64,000 nucleotides of DNA from Nitrobacter sp. Nb-311A (GTDB taxonomy: Bacteria > Pseudomonadota > Alphaproteobacteria > Rhizobiales > Xanthobacteraceae). Made by a program: the position numbers and the translations under genes. The stretch lies in contig NZ_CH672416.1 in the NCBI RefSeq assembly GCF_000152905.1, forward strand, positions 137,398 to 201,397, given 5' to 3'. The notes under the pieces are model-generated. The model did not search any database. It was not told the DNA's origin and was given only the letters and a program-made list of their open reading frames with translations. This document shows, piece by piece, positions 8,077-17,168 of the stretch (positions are counted from its first letter, which is position 1; each line of letters opens with the position of its first letter).

Positions 8077-9057
8077 CTATAACCACTTTTTCCATTTAAA
8101 GATCATGTAGGGCAGCACCGCAGCGATCACCATCATGGTGAGCGCGAATGGATAGCCGTGCGACCAGCCCAGCTCCGGCATTATCTTGAAATTCATGCCG
8201 TAGATCGAGGCGATCAGCGTCGGCGGCATAAGCACCACAGCCATTACCGAAAACAGTTTGATGATGTTGTTCTGCTCGAGATTGACAACTCCGAGCATTG
8301 CATCGAGCACGAATGTGATCTTGTTCGATAGATAAGAGGCGTGATCGGAAAGCGAGGCGACGTCGCGCTGCATCGTTTTGAGCTGAGCGCGCATATCCTT
8401 GGACCATTTGACGCTATTGGATTCGGTGGCGACGAAGGTGACGAGACGACCTATCGAAACCAGGCTCTCGCGGACTTTCGAGGTGAGATCGCCCTTGCGG
8501 CCGATTACGATCAGGATTTCGGAATAGCGCTTGGCATGGCCGGCGCGCGCGGATTCGTTCGGCTCGAAAATATCGTGGCTGACTTGATCGATATCGGCGC
8601 CGGCGCGCTCCAGAATGTCGGCGCAACGATCGATCATGGCATCGAGCAATTCGAGCAATACCCCTTCGCCGGTCAAACCCTGCGCAGCAGCGCGGGCAAG
8701 CTTGTTCTCCACCAGCGTGAACGGCTTTGGCGCGTCGTAGCGCACGGTGACAAGACGATGATTGGTGAGGATGAACGTGACGGGGGTGATGCTGGGGCGG
8801 TCGGTTTCGCTGCCGCACATCAGGCTGGCCGTCATGTAGCGCGCGCCGTTCTCGACATAGAGGCGGCTGGAAATCTCGATCTCCTGCATGTCCTCCCGGG
8901 TCGGCACCGCGACCCCCGCGAGCCGCTCCACGGCGCGATCCTCGCCCGGCGTCGGCTTCTCAAGATCGATCCACACCGCATTGTCAGGCAGCGCGGCGGC
9001 ATCGACCGGGCCGGTCTTTCGTAGCGCGGTGCCATCCGGCGCAAAGATCGAGAGCAT
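8077..9057 (-). CDS. corA: CorA-family magnesium/divalent metal transporter
   Basis: An inner-membrane homopentameric channel-like transporter for Mg2+, Co2+ or Ni2+. The long cytoplasmic N-domain (about residues 1-260) ends in the stalk helix. Two C-terminal membrane helices follow, IIKLFSVMAVVLMPPTLIA and YPFALTMMVIAAVLPYMIF, with the signature YGMNF between them. The protein ends in the basic KWKKWL. Length is 326 residues from ATG 9057. The frame is open ten codons further upstream (9087), but the family N-terminus starts near MLSIFAPDG. Confidence 0.92.
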   Translation of the reverse strand: MLSIFAPDGTALRKTGPVDAAALPDNAVWIDLEKPTPGEDRAVERLAGVAVPTREDMQEIEISSRLYVENGARYMTASLMCGSETDRPSITPVTFILTNHRLVTVRYDAPKPFTLVENKLARAAAQGLTGEGVLLELLDAMIDRCADILERAGADIDQVSHDIFEPNESARAGHAKRYSEILIVIGRKGDLTSKVRESLVSIGRLVTFVATESNSVKWSKDMRAQLKTMQRDVASLSDHASYLSNKITFVLDAMLGVVNLEQNNIIKLFSVMAVVLMPPTLIASIYGMNFKIMPELGWSHGYPFALTMMVIAAVLPYMIFKWKKWL

Positions 9058-9557
9058 GGCCCCTCCAGAATGACGGCACGGACTCAAGGCGTGGACACGA
9101 ACAATCTGAAGTGACGCTCATGAAGGGAATTTGACGTTCGCCAGCTATTTGTAGCGAGCCGGCAAACGAAGTTGAAAGTCTGGTAGAGCGTCTGGTGGCC
9201 GATTGATCCCCGCCTTTGCAAGGGCTTCCGCCACAACGGAATGCAAATACTGGAATCGGAACCGGTCGGGGTAATTTGGTAACCAGGCAAAGAGCCGGCG
9301 CGGGAGAGGATGCTGTTTATTCACGTCCGCGCGCGCGAAACGAGCAATCGTACCCCTCCTGCCCCCGCCTTGAAAATGCTGCGCGACCCATCGCGGATCG
9401 ATATTTGCGGCAAAAATACCACAGGCACGGGTCTGCGTAGGGACAGAGGATTCTAAGTGCTGGAATTCGAGGGAATTTCGACAATAATGCCTTCCGAGGA
9501 TTCTTGGACTCTCGGGCGCAAGTTACCAGAATTTCAGTGGGCATTTGGAAAACAACG
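9058..9557. other. 500-bp intergenic region, no gene seen
   Basis: Divergent promoter space between corA and the L,D-transpeptidase gene. The short frames in it have no recognisable features or ribosome sites. No strong palindrome or repeat was noticed. Confidence 0.5.
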
Positions 9558-10223
9558 ATGTCGTCTCTTCGGGTTAAACTTGGGATTCTCGCCGCGGGCC
9601 TGATGCTGTCGGGCTGCATGCAGGCGACGCACTACGAGGCCGCCAACATCAACAACTTCAAGCCGCGCGACAAGGAGCTGTTATCCAGGGCCTCCTACAC
9701 GAAAACGCCGGTTGCCGCCCCGTTCCGCCGCGCGATCGTCGATTATCACCGCAAGGAAGCGCCGGGTTCGATCCTGGTCGATTCCGACAATCACTACCTC
9801 TACTACGTGCTCGATAACGGCAAGGCGATCCGTTACGGCGTCACCGTTGGCGAGGAAGCCTTGGCGTTCTCCGGCATCGCAAGGGTCGGCAACAAGCGCG
9901 AATGGCCGGACTGGATTCCGACGGCCGACATTCACAAGCGCATGGGGGGACTGCCGTCACGCGTGGCGGGCGGGCCGGATAACCCCCTTGGGGCGCGAGC
10001 GCTGTACCTTTATCAGGGCAACAAGGACACGTTGTTCCGGATCCACGGCACCAACCAGCCTGAATATATCGGCACCTCGATCTCCTCGGGTTGCATTCGC
10101 ATGACCAACGAGGACGCCATCGATCTCTATGATCGCGTCAAGGTGGGAGCAGTGGTGGTGGTGCTTGAGCCCAAACACAGCGCGAAGCTGGCGTCGTGGA
10201 ATGGTGGCGGCAACCTTAACTGA
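9558..10223 (+). CDS. L,D-transpeptidase (ErfK/YbiS/YcfS/YnhG) lipoprotein
   Basis: A 221-residue periplasmic enzyme that forms 3-3 peptidoglycan cross-links or attaches proteins to peptidoglycan. From the ATG at 9558 the protein begins MSSLRVKLGILAAGLMLSGC, a lipoprotein signal with the lipidated cysteine at 20. The YkuD catalytic region has the histidine in RIHGTN and the nucleophile cysteine in SSGCIRM. The frame extends upstream to 9504, but those codons precede the signal peptide. It ends 22 bp before a strong terminator, so it is likely monocistronic. Confidence 0.92.
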   Translation: MSSLRVKLGILAAGLMLSGCMQATHYEAANINNFKPRDKELLSRASYTKTPVAAPFRRAIVDYHRKEAPGSILVDSDNHYLYYVLDNGKAIRYGVTVGEEALAFSGIARVGNKREWPDWIPTADIHKRMGGLPSRVAGGPDNPLGARALYLYQGNKDTLFRIHGTNQPEYIGTSISSGCIRMTNEDAIDLYDRVKVGAVVVVLEPKHSAKLASWNGGGNLN

Positions 10224-10245
10224 TCGAACCGATCCCTCGATCTGC

Positions 10246-10273
10246 AAAGCGCCGGTTCTCCGGCGCTTTTTTT
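10246..10273 (+). terminator. Rho-independent terminator after the L,D-transpeptidase gene
   Basis: A perfect 10-bp stem AAAGCGCCGG/CCGGCGCTTT closes a TTCT loop and is followed by an unbroken T-tract to 10273. Confidence 0.95.
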
Positions 10274-10419
10274 GTCCCTCCCCAGCGTGGGTCCATGCCG
10301 CCTCTGATAGAATTAAAGACACTTCCCAGGTTTTGTTTCGAGGCCGCGGCTTCATGCGAACCGGCGGCCATTCTCGGGGCGACCCCAGGATAGGCTTTCG
10401 AAGAACCTACGGGTCGCAA

Positions 10420-11544
10420 TCAATCGAACAGCAACCTCAGGAACGGGGGAAGGTCGTTGCGGGATCCGCGCGTGCGTTTTGCAGAGTGAGTGACTGAACG
10501 CCACGTTGAATGTTTTGAAGCCGACGACTTCGGCGAATCCCTCGCAACCTTGGCCGCCGCGTCGGCGGCCGCAGGCCGCTTCCGAGGTTCAGGCACAACC
10601 TTCGCCGACATGGCCGCTTCAGATCCGGCTTGCGAGACAGCGCGAGACACCGCCCCGCGCTCCCGAACCGCTGCAGACGCCTTGCCGTCTTCTTCCCCCA
10701 TTTCGTGCCGCGACGCCTGGGCCGGGCGTTCGGCGGGCAGCAATGGCCCGATCGCGGTCACGGGATCACGAATCTCCCAGTGACAGATCCGGTAGCCGTT
10801 GCGGCGCTGAATCAGGTCGAGGTGAATGTGGTTCTCGTGATAGCCATCCGATCCAGGCCCCAGCACCGTCGTGAAACGCGCGCAAACCGAGCCCAGCACC
10901 TTCTCGCGCAGATCGCGCTCCACCGCCCGATCCGTCAGATCGATCGTCCGTCCGTTCGCGAGCCTGAGCCCACCCACGTCGAGCGCATTGGCGCGGCCGT
11001 GTTCGGATAACTTTGCTTTGATGACACGATTGCGGCCCCGGCATTCAAACGAGTCGAGATTGTCGAGTTCGCTGACCCGGGTGCCCAGCCCCTCGGCCAG
11101 CGGCGCCAGGTCGCTTCGAATCCACTCTGCCACCGCGGACGCCATTTTGCAGCGCAGGGTGGCGGCAGGCTTGACCGCAACCCGGCTACCGTCGGGCAAC
11201 ACCACGGCTTCAAGCCGGACCAGATCGTCACCGGCGCACGCGCCCGGCCCCGTGATCGCGGGAACGCTCGGGGCGATGGCAACCAAATCGGTCAACGCCA
11301 GGCGACAGGGAGAAGGCGACGGCGTAATCTCAGGCGTCGCGCCGCTACTTTCGCCTGTATGCTCGCTACCCTTGCCGTCGGACGCCAGCGCGGCGGCCGG
11401 ACGAGGCTGTGGCAAGGGGGGCCTGCTCCCGGCCAATGCCATCGGCGACATGAAGAGGGCTACGAACGCCGCCATAGCCAATCGGTCGCGGCCTGCACGG
11501 GCAGACGGCCGTTTGCGGCGTGCAAGTCCCGCGTTAGATTTCAT
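10420..11544 (-). CDS. Extensin-like C-terminal domain protein, exported
   Basis: A 374-residue protein with a hydrophobic segment near residues 23-38 (LAMAAFVALFMSPMALAG), probably a signal peptide, and a Pro-rich spacer. A cysteine-rich domain at about 78-255 matches the bacterial extensin-like family (PF06904): CRLALTDLVAIAPSVPAI, then ANALDVGGLRLANG and GYHENHIHLDL, the last resembling metallopeptidase-type His motifs. The C-terminal 100 residues are Ala/Arg/Ser-rich low complexity. Probably periplasmic; the role in the cell wall is unproven. I start at ATG 11544 (MKSNAG); the frame is open to 11586. It is divergent from the acyl-CoA ligase gene. Confidence 0.85.
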   Translation of the reverse strand: MKSNAGLARRKRPSARAGRDRLAMAAFVALFMSPMALAGSRPPLPQPRPAAALASDGKGSEHTGESSGATPEITPSPSPCRLALTDLVAIAPSVPAITGPGACAGDDLVRLEAVVLPDGSRVAVKPAATLRCKMASAVAEWIRSDLAPLAEGLGTRVSELDNLDSFECRGRNRVIKAKLSEHGRANALDVGGLRLANGRTIDLTDRAVERDLREKVLGSVCARFTTVLGPGSDGYHENHIHLDLIQRRNGYRICHWEIRDPVTAIGPLLPAERPAQASRHEMGEEDGKASAAVRERGAVSRAVSQAGSEAAMSAKVVPEPRKRPAAADAAAKVARDSPKSSASKHSTWRSVTHSAKRTRGSRNDLPPFLRLLFD

Positions 11545-11599
11545 GCCGCTCCCCGCGAGACAAAGATAATCCCTGACGCGAATCAACAGGAACGTTCGA

Positions 11600-13222
11600 A
11601 TGCTGGGCTTGATGCAAGACTGGCCTCTGCTGTGTCATCGGATCATCGATCATGCAGCGAAGATTCATGGCGGACGCGAGGTGGTCACGCGATCGGTCGA
11701 AGGCCCGATCCACCGGACCAATTACGCCGAGATTCGCGGCCGCGCTCTGAAACTGGCGCAGCGGCTTGATCGCCAAGGCATCCGGCTGGGAGACCGTGTC
11801 GCCACCGTCGCATGGAATACCTGGCGTCATCTCGAGGCCTGGTACGGCATCATGGGGATCGGCGCCGTGTGCCATACCGTCAATCCCCGGCTGTTTCCGG
11901 ATCAGATCGCCTGGATCATCAACCATGCCGAAGATCGCATCGTGATGACCGACATCACTTTCATCCCGATCCTGGAACGGATCGCCGACAAGCTGCCGGG
12001 CGTGGAGCGCTATGTCGTTCTTACCCACGAGGCTCACATGCCGCGGACCGCGCTGAGAAATGCGGTCGCATATGAAAGCTGGATCGCGGAAGCTGACGGC
12101 GACTTTGCCTGGAAGATATTCGACGAAAATACCGCCGCGGCGATGTGCTACACATCGGGAACAACGGGCGATCCGAAAGGCGTGTTGTATTCGCATCGCT
12201 CCAATGTGTTGCATTCGATGATTGTCAACAGCGCCGACGCGGTGGGCGCGGCATCGAAGGATACAATGCTACCGGTGGTGCCGTTGTTCCATGCCAACAG
12301 TTGGGGGGTCGCATTCTCTGCGCCATCCATGGGCACAAAGCTGGTGCTGCCCGGTGCCAAGCTTGACGGCGCATCGGTGTACGAACTGCTCTCGAGCGAG
12401 AAGGTCACGTTCACGGCGGGCGTTCCCACCGTGTGGCTGATGCTTCTGCAACATATGAAGACAAACAACCTCAAGCTGCCGGACCTCAAGGTCGTGATCT
12501 GCGGCGGGTCGGCGATGCCGCGCTCTATGATCAAGGCTTTCGACGACATGGGCATCGAGGTTCGCCACGCCTGGGGTATGACGGAGATGTCGCCGCGCGG
12601 CACAGTCGGTGCGTTGCAAGGCCGGTTCAGCCACCTCAAGGGAGACGCCAAGCTCGATAGGCTGCAAATGCAGGGATACGCGCCGTTCATGGTCGAAATG
12701 AAGATCACCGACGACGCCGGCAACGAACTGCCGTGGGACGGCAAGACTCCCGGCCGGCTCAAGGTGCGAGGGCCCGCGATCGCCGGCGCCTACTATCGCG
12801 TCAATGACAATATCCTTGACGAGCAAGGCTTCTTCGATACCGGCGACGTTGCCACCCTTGACGAGTACGGCTACATGCGGATCACGGACCGATCGAAGGA
12901 TGTGATCAAGTCTGGAGGCGAATGGATTTCGTCGATCGATCTGGAGAATCTCGCGATTGGACATCCCAAGGTCTCGGAAGCCGCCGTAATCGGGATACAC
13001 CATCCGAAGTGGGGCGAACGCCCGCTCTTGATCCTCCAGGTCAGGGAGGGCGAGAGCGTGACGCGCGACGAAATTCTCGACTTCATGGACGGCAAGATCG
13101 CCAAGTGGTGGTTGCCTGACGACATCGCATTCGTCGACAGCATTCCCCACACCGCCACCGGAAAGATTCTGAAAACGGCGCTACGCGAGCGGTTCAGGGG
13201 TTACAGCTTTCCTGGAGCATGA
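11600..13222 (+). CDS. Fatty acyl-CoA synthetase (AMP-forming, AlkK/FadD-like)
   Basis: A 540-residue adenylate-forming ligase that activates a carboxylic acid to its CoA thioester via an acyl-AMP. The P-loop CYTSGTTGDPKGVLYSHRS is near residue 183, the A5 motif HAWGMTEMSP near 325 and the A8 motif FDTGDVATLDEYGYMRITD near 413. The C-terminal catalytic lysine lies in TATGKILKTALRER. The overall sequence looks like the medium/long-chain (AlkK-like) group; chain length is not predictable. A palindrome that may terminate transcription follows the stop. Confidence 0.9.
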   Translation: MLGLMQDWPLLCHRIIDHAAKIHGGREVVTRSVEGPIHRTNYAEIRGRALKLAQRLDRQGIRLGDRVATVAWNTWRHLEAWYGIMGIGAVCHTVNPRLFPDQIAWIINHAEDRIVMTDITFIPILERIADKLPGVERYVVLTHEAHMPRTALRNAVAYESWIAEADGDFAWKIFDENTAAAMCYTSGTTGDPKGVLYSHRSNVLHSMIVNSADAVGAASKDTMLPVVPLFHANSWGVAFSAPSMGTKLVLPGAKLDGASVYELLSSEKVTFTAGVPTVWLMLLQHMKTNNLKLPDLKVVICGGSAMPRSMIKAFDDMGIEVRHAWGMTEMSPRGTVGALQGRFSHLKGDAKLDRLQMQGYAPFMVEMKITDDAGNELPWDGKTPGRLKVRGPAIAGAYYRVNDNILDEQGFFDTGDVATLDEYGYMRITDRSKDVIKSGGEWISSIDLENLAIGHPKVSEAAVIGIHHPKWGERPLLILQVREGESVTRDEILDFMDGKIAKWWLPDDIAFVDSIPHTATGKILKTALRERFRGYSFPGA

Positions 13223-13250
13223 TCCGATCAAGTTGGATCAGACCATGCTC
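13215..13250. repeat. Inverted repeat between convergent genes
   Basis: GAGCATGATCC and GGATCAGACCATGCTC form a hairpin overlapping the acyl-CoA ligase stop region and ending before the pirin gene's 3' end. It resembles the GAGCATGATC-type repeat near 4356 and may act as a bidirectional terminator, but it lacks a T-tract. Confidence 0.55.
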
Positions 13251-13270
13251 GAAGTTACCGTCTGGTCGTG

Positions 13271-14152
13271 TCAGGCGTCGGTTCCGACCGGCTCCAGAGT
13301 GCCGAAACGGCCGCTCTGGAAATCGATCATGGCCTGGCGGATTTCGCCCTCCGTATTCATGACGAAGGGACCGCGCATCACCACCGGCTCGTCGATCGGC
13401 GCGCCGGACAGGATCAGCACCGAGGCATCACCATTGGCCTCGATGGTCACCTCGCCGCCGCTGCGGTCGAGCAACGCGAACTGCGCCTCACCGGCGATCT
13501 CGCTGCCGTTCACCAGCACCGTGCCCTTGAGCACCACCACCGCAACGGTGTGGCCGTCGCGCGGATTGAAAGTCACGGCGCCATTGCGGTTGAGCTTCAC
13601 GTCGTAGATATCAATCGGCGTAAAGGTCTTCGCCGGCCCTTTCCTGCCGCCGAACTCACCCGCGATGACCCGCAGCTTGCCGGCACCCTCCGGCAGATCG
13701 ACCGCCGGAATGTCGGCGTCGAGCAAGGTCTGGTAGCCGGGATCGGCGTTCTTGTCCTTCGCCGGAAGGTTGACCCAGAGCTGCACCATCTCCAGCGCGC
13801 CGCCCTTCTTCGTAAAGGTGCGGGAGTGGAACTCCTCGTGCAGGATACCCGAAGCAGCCGTCATCCATTGCACGTCGCCCGGTCCGATCAAGCCGCCGTT
13901 ACCGGTGGAATCACGGTGCTCGACCTCACCCTGATAGACAATGGTAACGGTCTCGAAGCCGCGGTGCGGATGAACGCCAACGCCACGCGGCTGCTCCGCC
14001 GGGGTGAAATCCGCCGGCCCGGCATAGTCCAGCAGCAGGAACGGGCTGAGGTGGTCGCCGTGGCTGGCGTGCGAAAACAGCGAGCGGACCGGAAACCCGT
14101 CGCCCACCCAATGCTGCCGGGGGGCACTGAAAACACCGAGAACCTTTCGCAT
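13271..14152 (-). CDS. Pirin family protein
   Basis: A 293-residue bicupin of the pirin family; some relatives are quercetin dioxygenases. The N-terminal cupin carries the metal ligands in GVGVHPHRGFETVTIVYQGE and in GPGDVQWMTAASGILHEEFH (two His, a further His and a Glu). The ATG at 14152 has a near-perfect AAGGAGG ribosome site. A LysR regulator gene is divergent 112 bp away and probably controls it. Confidence 0.92.
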   Translation of the reverse strand: MRKVLGVFSAPRQHWVGDGFPVRSLFSHASHGDHLSPFLLLDYAGPADFTPAEQPRGVGVHPHRGFETVTIVYQGEVEHRDSTGNGGLIGPGDVQWMTAASGILHEEFHSRTFTKKGGALEMVQLWVNLPAKDKNADPGYQTLLDADIPAVDLPEGAGKLRVIAGEFGGRKGPAKTFTPIDIYDVKLNRNGAVTFNPRDGHTVAVVVLKGTVLVNGSEIAGEAQFALLDRSGGEVTIEANGDASVLILSGAPIDEPVVMRGPFVMNTEGEIRQAMIDFQSGRFGTLEPVGTDA

Positions 14153-14251
14153 GATGAACCTCCTTGGCTCGGCCGGACTGGCCGCCTGTTGCAATGGAGG
14201 ATATGAACGAGACAAACGTCCGGGTAGCTGCAATATCGCGCCTCACTGTCC

Positions 14252-14257
14252 TATAAT
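14252..14257 (+). promoter_or_regulatory. Consensus -10 hexamer before the LysR gene
   Basis: TATAAT at 14252-14257 lies only eight bases before the LysR ATG at 14265, so transcription would begin at or next to the start codon. No good -35 box is seen. GAGACAA occurs twice in this divergent region, near 14207 and 14259, and could be a regulator half-site. Confidence 0.4.
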
Positions 14258-14264
14258 CGAGACA

Positions 14265-15194
14265 ATGATGCAGGACCTCAACGACCTCTATTATTTCGTG
14301 CAGGTTGTCGATCACGGTGGTTTCGCCGCCGCCGCCCGCGCGCTTGGGATGCCGCGCTCGCGGCTGAGCCGCCGCATCGCAGCTCTGGAGGAGCGGCTGG
14401 GGGTGCGGCTGATCCAGCGCTCGACCCGGCGCTTCAGCGTCACCGAGATCGGGCAGGATTACTACCGTCATTGCGTTGCAATGCTGGTGGAAGCCGATGC
14501 GGCGCAAGAATTGATCGACCGTTCGCGCAGCAGACCGCAGGGCATCGTGAGGGTTAGTTGTCCACCACCGCTGCTTTACTTTCAGGTCGGCGAAATGGTC
14601 GCTCGCTTCATGGCTGAGTGTCCGGACGTCGAGGTGCATCTCGAAAGCACGCCGCGCCGTGTCGACGTAATCGCGGAAGGTATCGACATCGCGCTGCGCG
14701 TGCGTTTTCCGCCGCTGGAAGACAACGATCTGGTGATGCGCGTGCTGGCCGAGAGCACGCAGCGGCTGGTGGCAAGCCCGGCCCTGCTGAAGGGACTGCG
14801 CCAGCCTCCTATTCCCGCCGATCTTGCCGCGCTTCCCAGCATCGGCTGGGGGCCGCCGCATCAGCGTCAGGAATGGTGCCTCGACGGCCCCGACCAGGCA
14901 ACCGCGCTGATTCCCCATGCACCGCGCCTTATCACCGGGGACATGGTGGCGTTGCGCTTCGCGGCCCTGCGCGGCATCGGCGTCGGGCAGTTTCCGACCA
15001 TGGTTGTGGAGGCCGACCTCGACAGCGGCGCCCTACTTGATGTGCTGCCGCAATGGCGGCCGCGCGCCGGCATTATCCACGCCGTGTTCTCGTCGCGGCG
15101 CGGGCTGTTGCCCTCGGTGCGGGCGCTGCTGGACTTTCTGGCTGCTGAGTTCGCCGCTTTGACGGAAGCGAACAGCGTTTCGCCAGGGAAGTAA
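14265..15194 (+). CDS. LysR-type transcriptional regulator
   Basis: A 309-residue LTTR. The winged HTH at residues 1-60 has LNDLYYFVQVVDHGGFAAAA followed by RALGMPRSRLSRRIAALEER. The effector domain follows from about residue 90. It is transcribed away from the pirin gene, the usual arrangement for an LTTR controlling its neighbour. Two adjacent ATGs (14265, 14268) are possible; a longer open frame back to 14151 has no family resemblance. Confidence 0.92.
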   Translation: MMQDLNDLYYFVQVVDHGGFAAAARALGMPRSRLSRRIAALEERLGVRLIQRSTRRFSVTEIGQDYYRHCVAMLVEADAAQELIDRSRSRPQGIVRVSCPPPLLYFQVGEMVARFMAECPDVEVHLESTPRRVDVIAEGIDIALRVRFPPLEDNDLVMRVLAESTQRLVASPALLKGLRQPPIPADLAALPSIGWGPPHQRQEWCLDGPDQATALIPHAPRLITGDMVALRFAALRGIGVGQFPTMVVEADLDSGALLDVLPQWRPRAGIIHAVFSSRRGLLPSVRALLDFLAAEFAALTEANSVSPGK

Positions 15195-15243
15195 ATAAGG
15201 TAGGTGATCCACGCAATCGTCCCCGCCGCAACGGAACGCTCCG

Positions 15244-16098
15244 ATGGCCCGCAGGTTTTCCGCACGCTATCAATCCGAACCGTTTTCCGCGCTGGCGACC
15301 TGGGCGCGGCGGCTTGCGGTGTTCTCGGCGGTCGCGACGCTGGTGTCCATTGCGGCGGTAAGGTTTGGCATCCTTGAGAGCAAACCCGCGCTCGCGACCT
15401 TGTTGGGCGCGCTCGCCTGCGCCGGACTGTCGGTCCTTGTGGCGTCCGCAGGCCTTGTAGCGTTGTGGCGGGATGGCTCACGCGGCATAGGCCGTATCCT
15501 GACGGCGCTGCTGCTGAACGTGCTGATCCTTGCCTATCCGGCATACCTCGCCGTGAAATATCGCAACCTGCCGCCGATCCACGATATCACCACCGATCCG
15601 ATCAACCCGCCTCACTTCGACGCATTGACGCGGCTGCGCGGTATCGACGGCGCCAACTCCGCCGTCTACGCCGGTCTTTATTCCGCCAAACAGCAGCGTG
15701 TGGCCTATCCCGCGATCGAGCCGGTGGAATTGGACCTGACGGCTCAGCACGCCTTCGACATCGTCCGGCGGCTCGTCGCGCGGCGCAAATGGCTGGTGAT
15801 CGACGAACGCCCGCCGCAGCCGCCAGCGCAGTCCGGCCATATCGAGGCTGTGGCGAGAACGCCGGTCATGGGTTTTCGCGAAGACGTGGTGATCCGCATC
15901 ACGCCGAACGAGGACGGGTCCCGCGTCGATATCCGCTCCTCGTCGCGTTACTTCGAGCACGATCTCGGCAGCAACGCCGCGCGCGTCAGCAGTCTGATTG
16001 ACGACATCAACATCGCTGCCGAAAATATTGTCGAGAAGCCGGTGAAGGAGCCACCGATGCCGGTCAAGCCGTCCGCCAGAGGCGCGGGCAAGCGATAG
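15244..16098 (+). CDS. DUF1499 domain membrane protein
   Basis: A 284-residue protein with three predicted membrane helices in the first 110 residues (about 22-42, 49-72 and 84-104). A DUF1499 domain follows, including DPINPPHFDALTRLRG, and MGFREDVVIRI, DGSRVDIRSSSRYFEHDLG near the end. Function unknown. It converges on the metallo-beta-lactamase gene with only three bases between their stops. Confidence 0.82.
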   Translation: MARRFSARYQSEPFSALATWARRLAVFSAVATLVSIAAVRFGILESKPALATLLGALACAGLSVLVASAGLVALWRDGSRGIGRILTALLLNVLILAYPAYLAVKYRNLPPIHDITTDPINPPHFDALTRLRGIDGANSAVYAGLYSAKQQRVAYPAIEPVELDLTAQHAFDIVRRLVARRKWLVIDERPPQPPAQSGHIEAVARTPVMGFREDVVIRITPNEDGSRVDIRSSSRYFEHDLGSNAARVSSLIDDINIAAENIVEKPVKEPPMPVKPSARGAGKR

Positions 16099-16101
16099 AG
16101 C

Positions 16102-17019
16102 TCACGTCAGCCGGTAACGTCCTTCGATGACGGGATCGCCATCGGTGTGTACGAGGCCGCGCGCCACCAGATTCTCCAGATGCGCAAGCACCGAATAGCC
16201 GGCGGCGCCCGTCAAGCGCGCATCGAGGCCGATATAGATCGCGCGGACCAAAGTCGGGATATCGGCCTCGCCTTTCGCCAATCGATGCAGGATCGAAGCC
16301 TCGCGCGCCCGGCGATGCCGCGCAAGGAAGCGCACGAAGCGGGGCGCATCCCGGATCTCCGGGCCATGACCGGAAAAATACAATTGCTCGTCGCGCTGCG
16401 AGAGCTTCTCCAGCGAGGCCATGTAGTCCACCATCGACCCGTCCGGCGGCGCCACGATCGAGGTGGACCAGCCCATGACGTGGTCGCCGGCGAAAAGAAT
16501 CCCCCGTTCCCTCCACGCAAACGCCATATGGTTCGCGGTGTGTCCCGGCGTGCTCACCGCTTCCAGCGCCCATTCGTCACCCATGACGGCGTCGCCATTG
16601 TGAAGCCGAACATCCGGCACAAAATCGCGATCAGCGCCGAATTCCGGATTGTGCTTTTCGCTCTCAAACCGTGGCCGCGAAGCACGATGCGGCCCCTCGG
16701 CATAAACCTGCGCGCCCGTGGCAGCCTTGATGCGCGCGGCATTGGACGAATGATCCTTGTGGGTGTGGGTGACGAAGATATGCGTCACGGTCTCGCCTCT
16801 CACCGCGTCGAGCAACGCCCGCGCATGAGCCTCGCTGTCAGGTCCGGGATCGATGATCGCGACCTTGCCGCGTCCGACAATGTAGCTCACCGTTCCCGTG
16901 AAGGTGAAAGGACCGGGATTATCGCACAGCACGCGACGGACCCCAGGCACGACCTCCTCGGCCAAACCCGGCCTCAGCGGAAAGTCACGGTTGAAGGGAA
17001 TGTCTTCGGTGTCGGGCAT
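16102..17019 (-). CDS. MBL-fold metallo-hydrolase
   Basis: A 305-residue metallo-beta-lactamase-fold hydrolase, of the RNase Z / LACTB2-like type with an extra C-terminal winged region. The dinuclear zinc motif HTHKDH is in the N-terminal half. GDEWALEAVSTPGHTANH and FAGDHVMGW supply later metal ligands. Substrate unknown. Start at ATG 17019 (MPDTEDIPFN); the frame is open to 17163, but that part is unlike the family. Confidence 0.85.
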   Translation of the reverse strand: MPDTEDIPFNRDFPLRPGLAEEVVPGVRRVLCDNPGPFTFTGTVSYIVGRGKVAIIDPGPDSEAHARALLDAVRGETVTHIFVTHTHKDHSSNAARIKAATGAQVYAEGPHRASRPRFESEKHNPEFGADRDFVPDVRLHNGDAVMGDEWALEAVSTPGHTANHMAFAWRERGILFAGDHVMGWSTSIVAPPDGSMVDYMASLEKLSQRDEQLYFSGHGPEIRDAPRFVRFLARHRRAREASILHRLAKGEADIPTLVRAIYIGLDARLTGAAGYSVLAHLENLVARGLVHTDGDPVIEGRYRLT

Positions 17020-17168
17020 GCTATGCTTTGAGTCCACTTTTGTCTCGGATGAAACACAGCGCGTAACGATACGCTGCTGATCCGGGACCGTTGCGAAGTC
17101 GGTGCTTGCAGCGGCCCCGACTCTGCGAAGCAGCGCAAGGGCGCTGCATCGCGTCCGGGACACGACCT

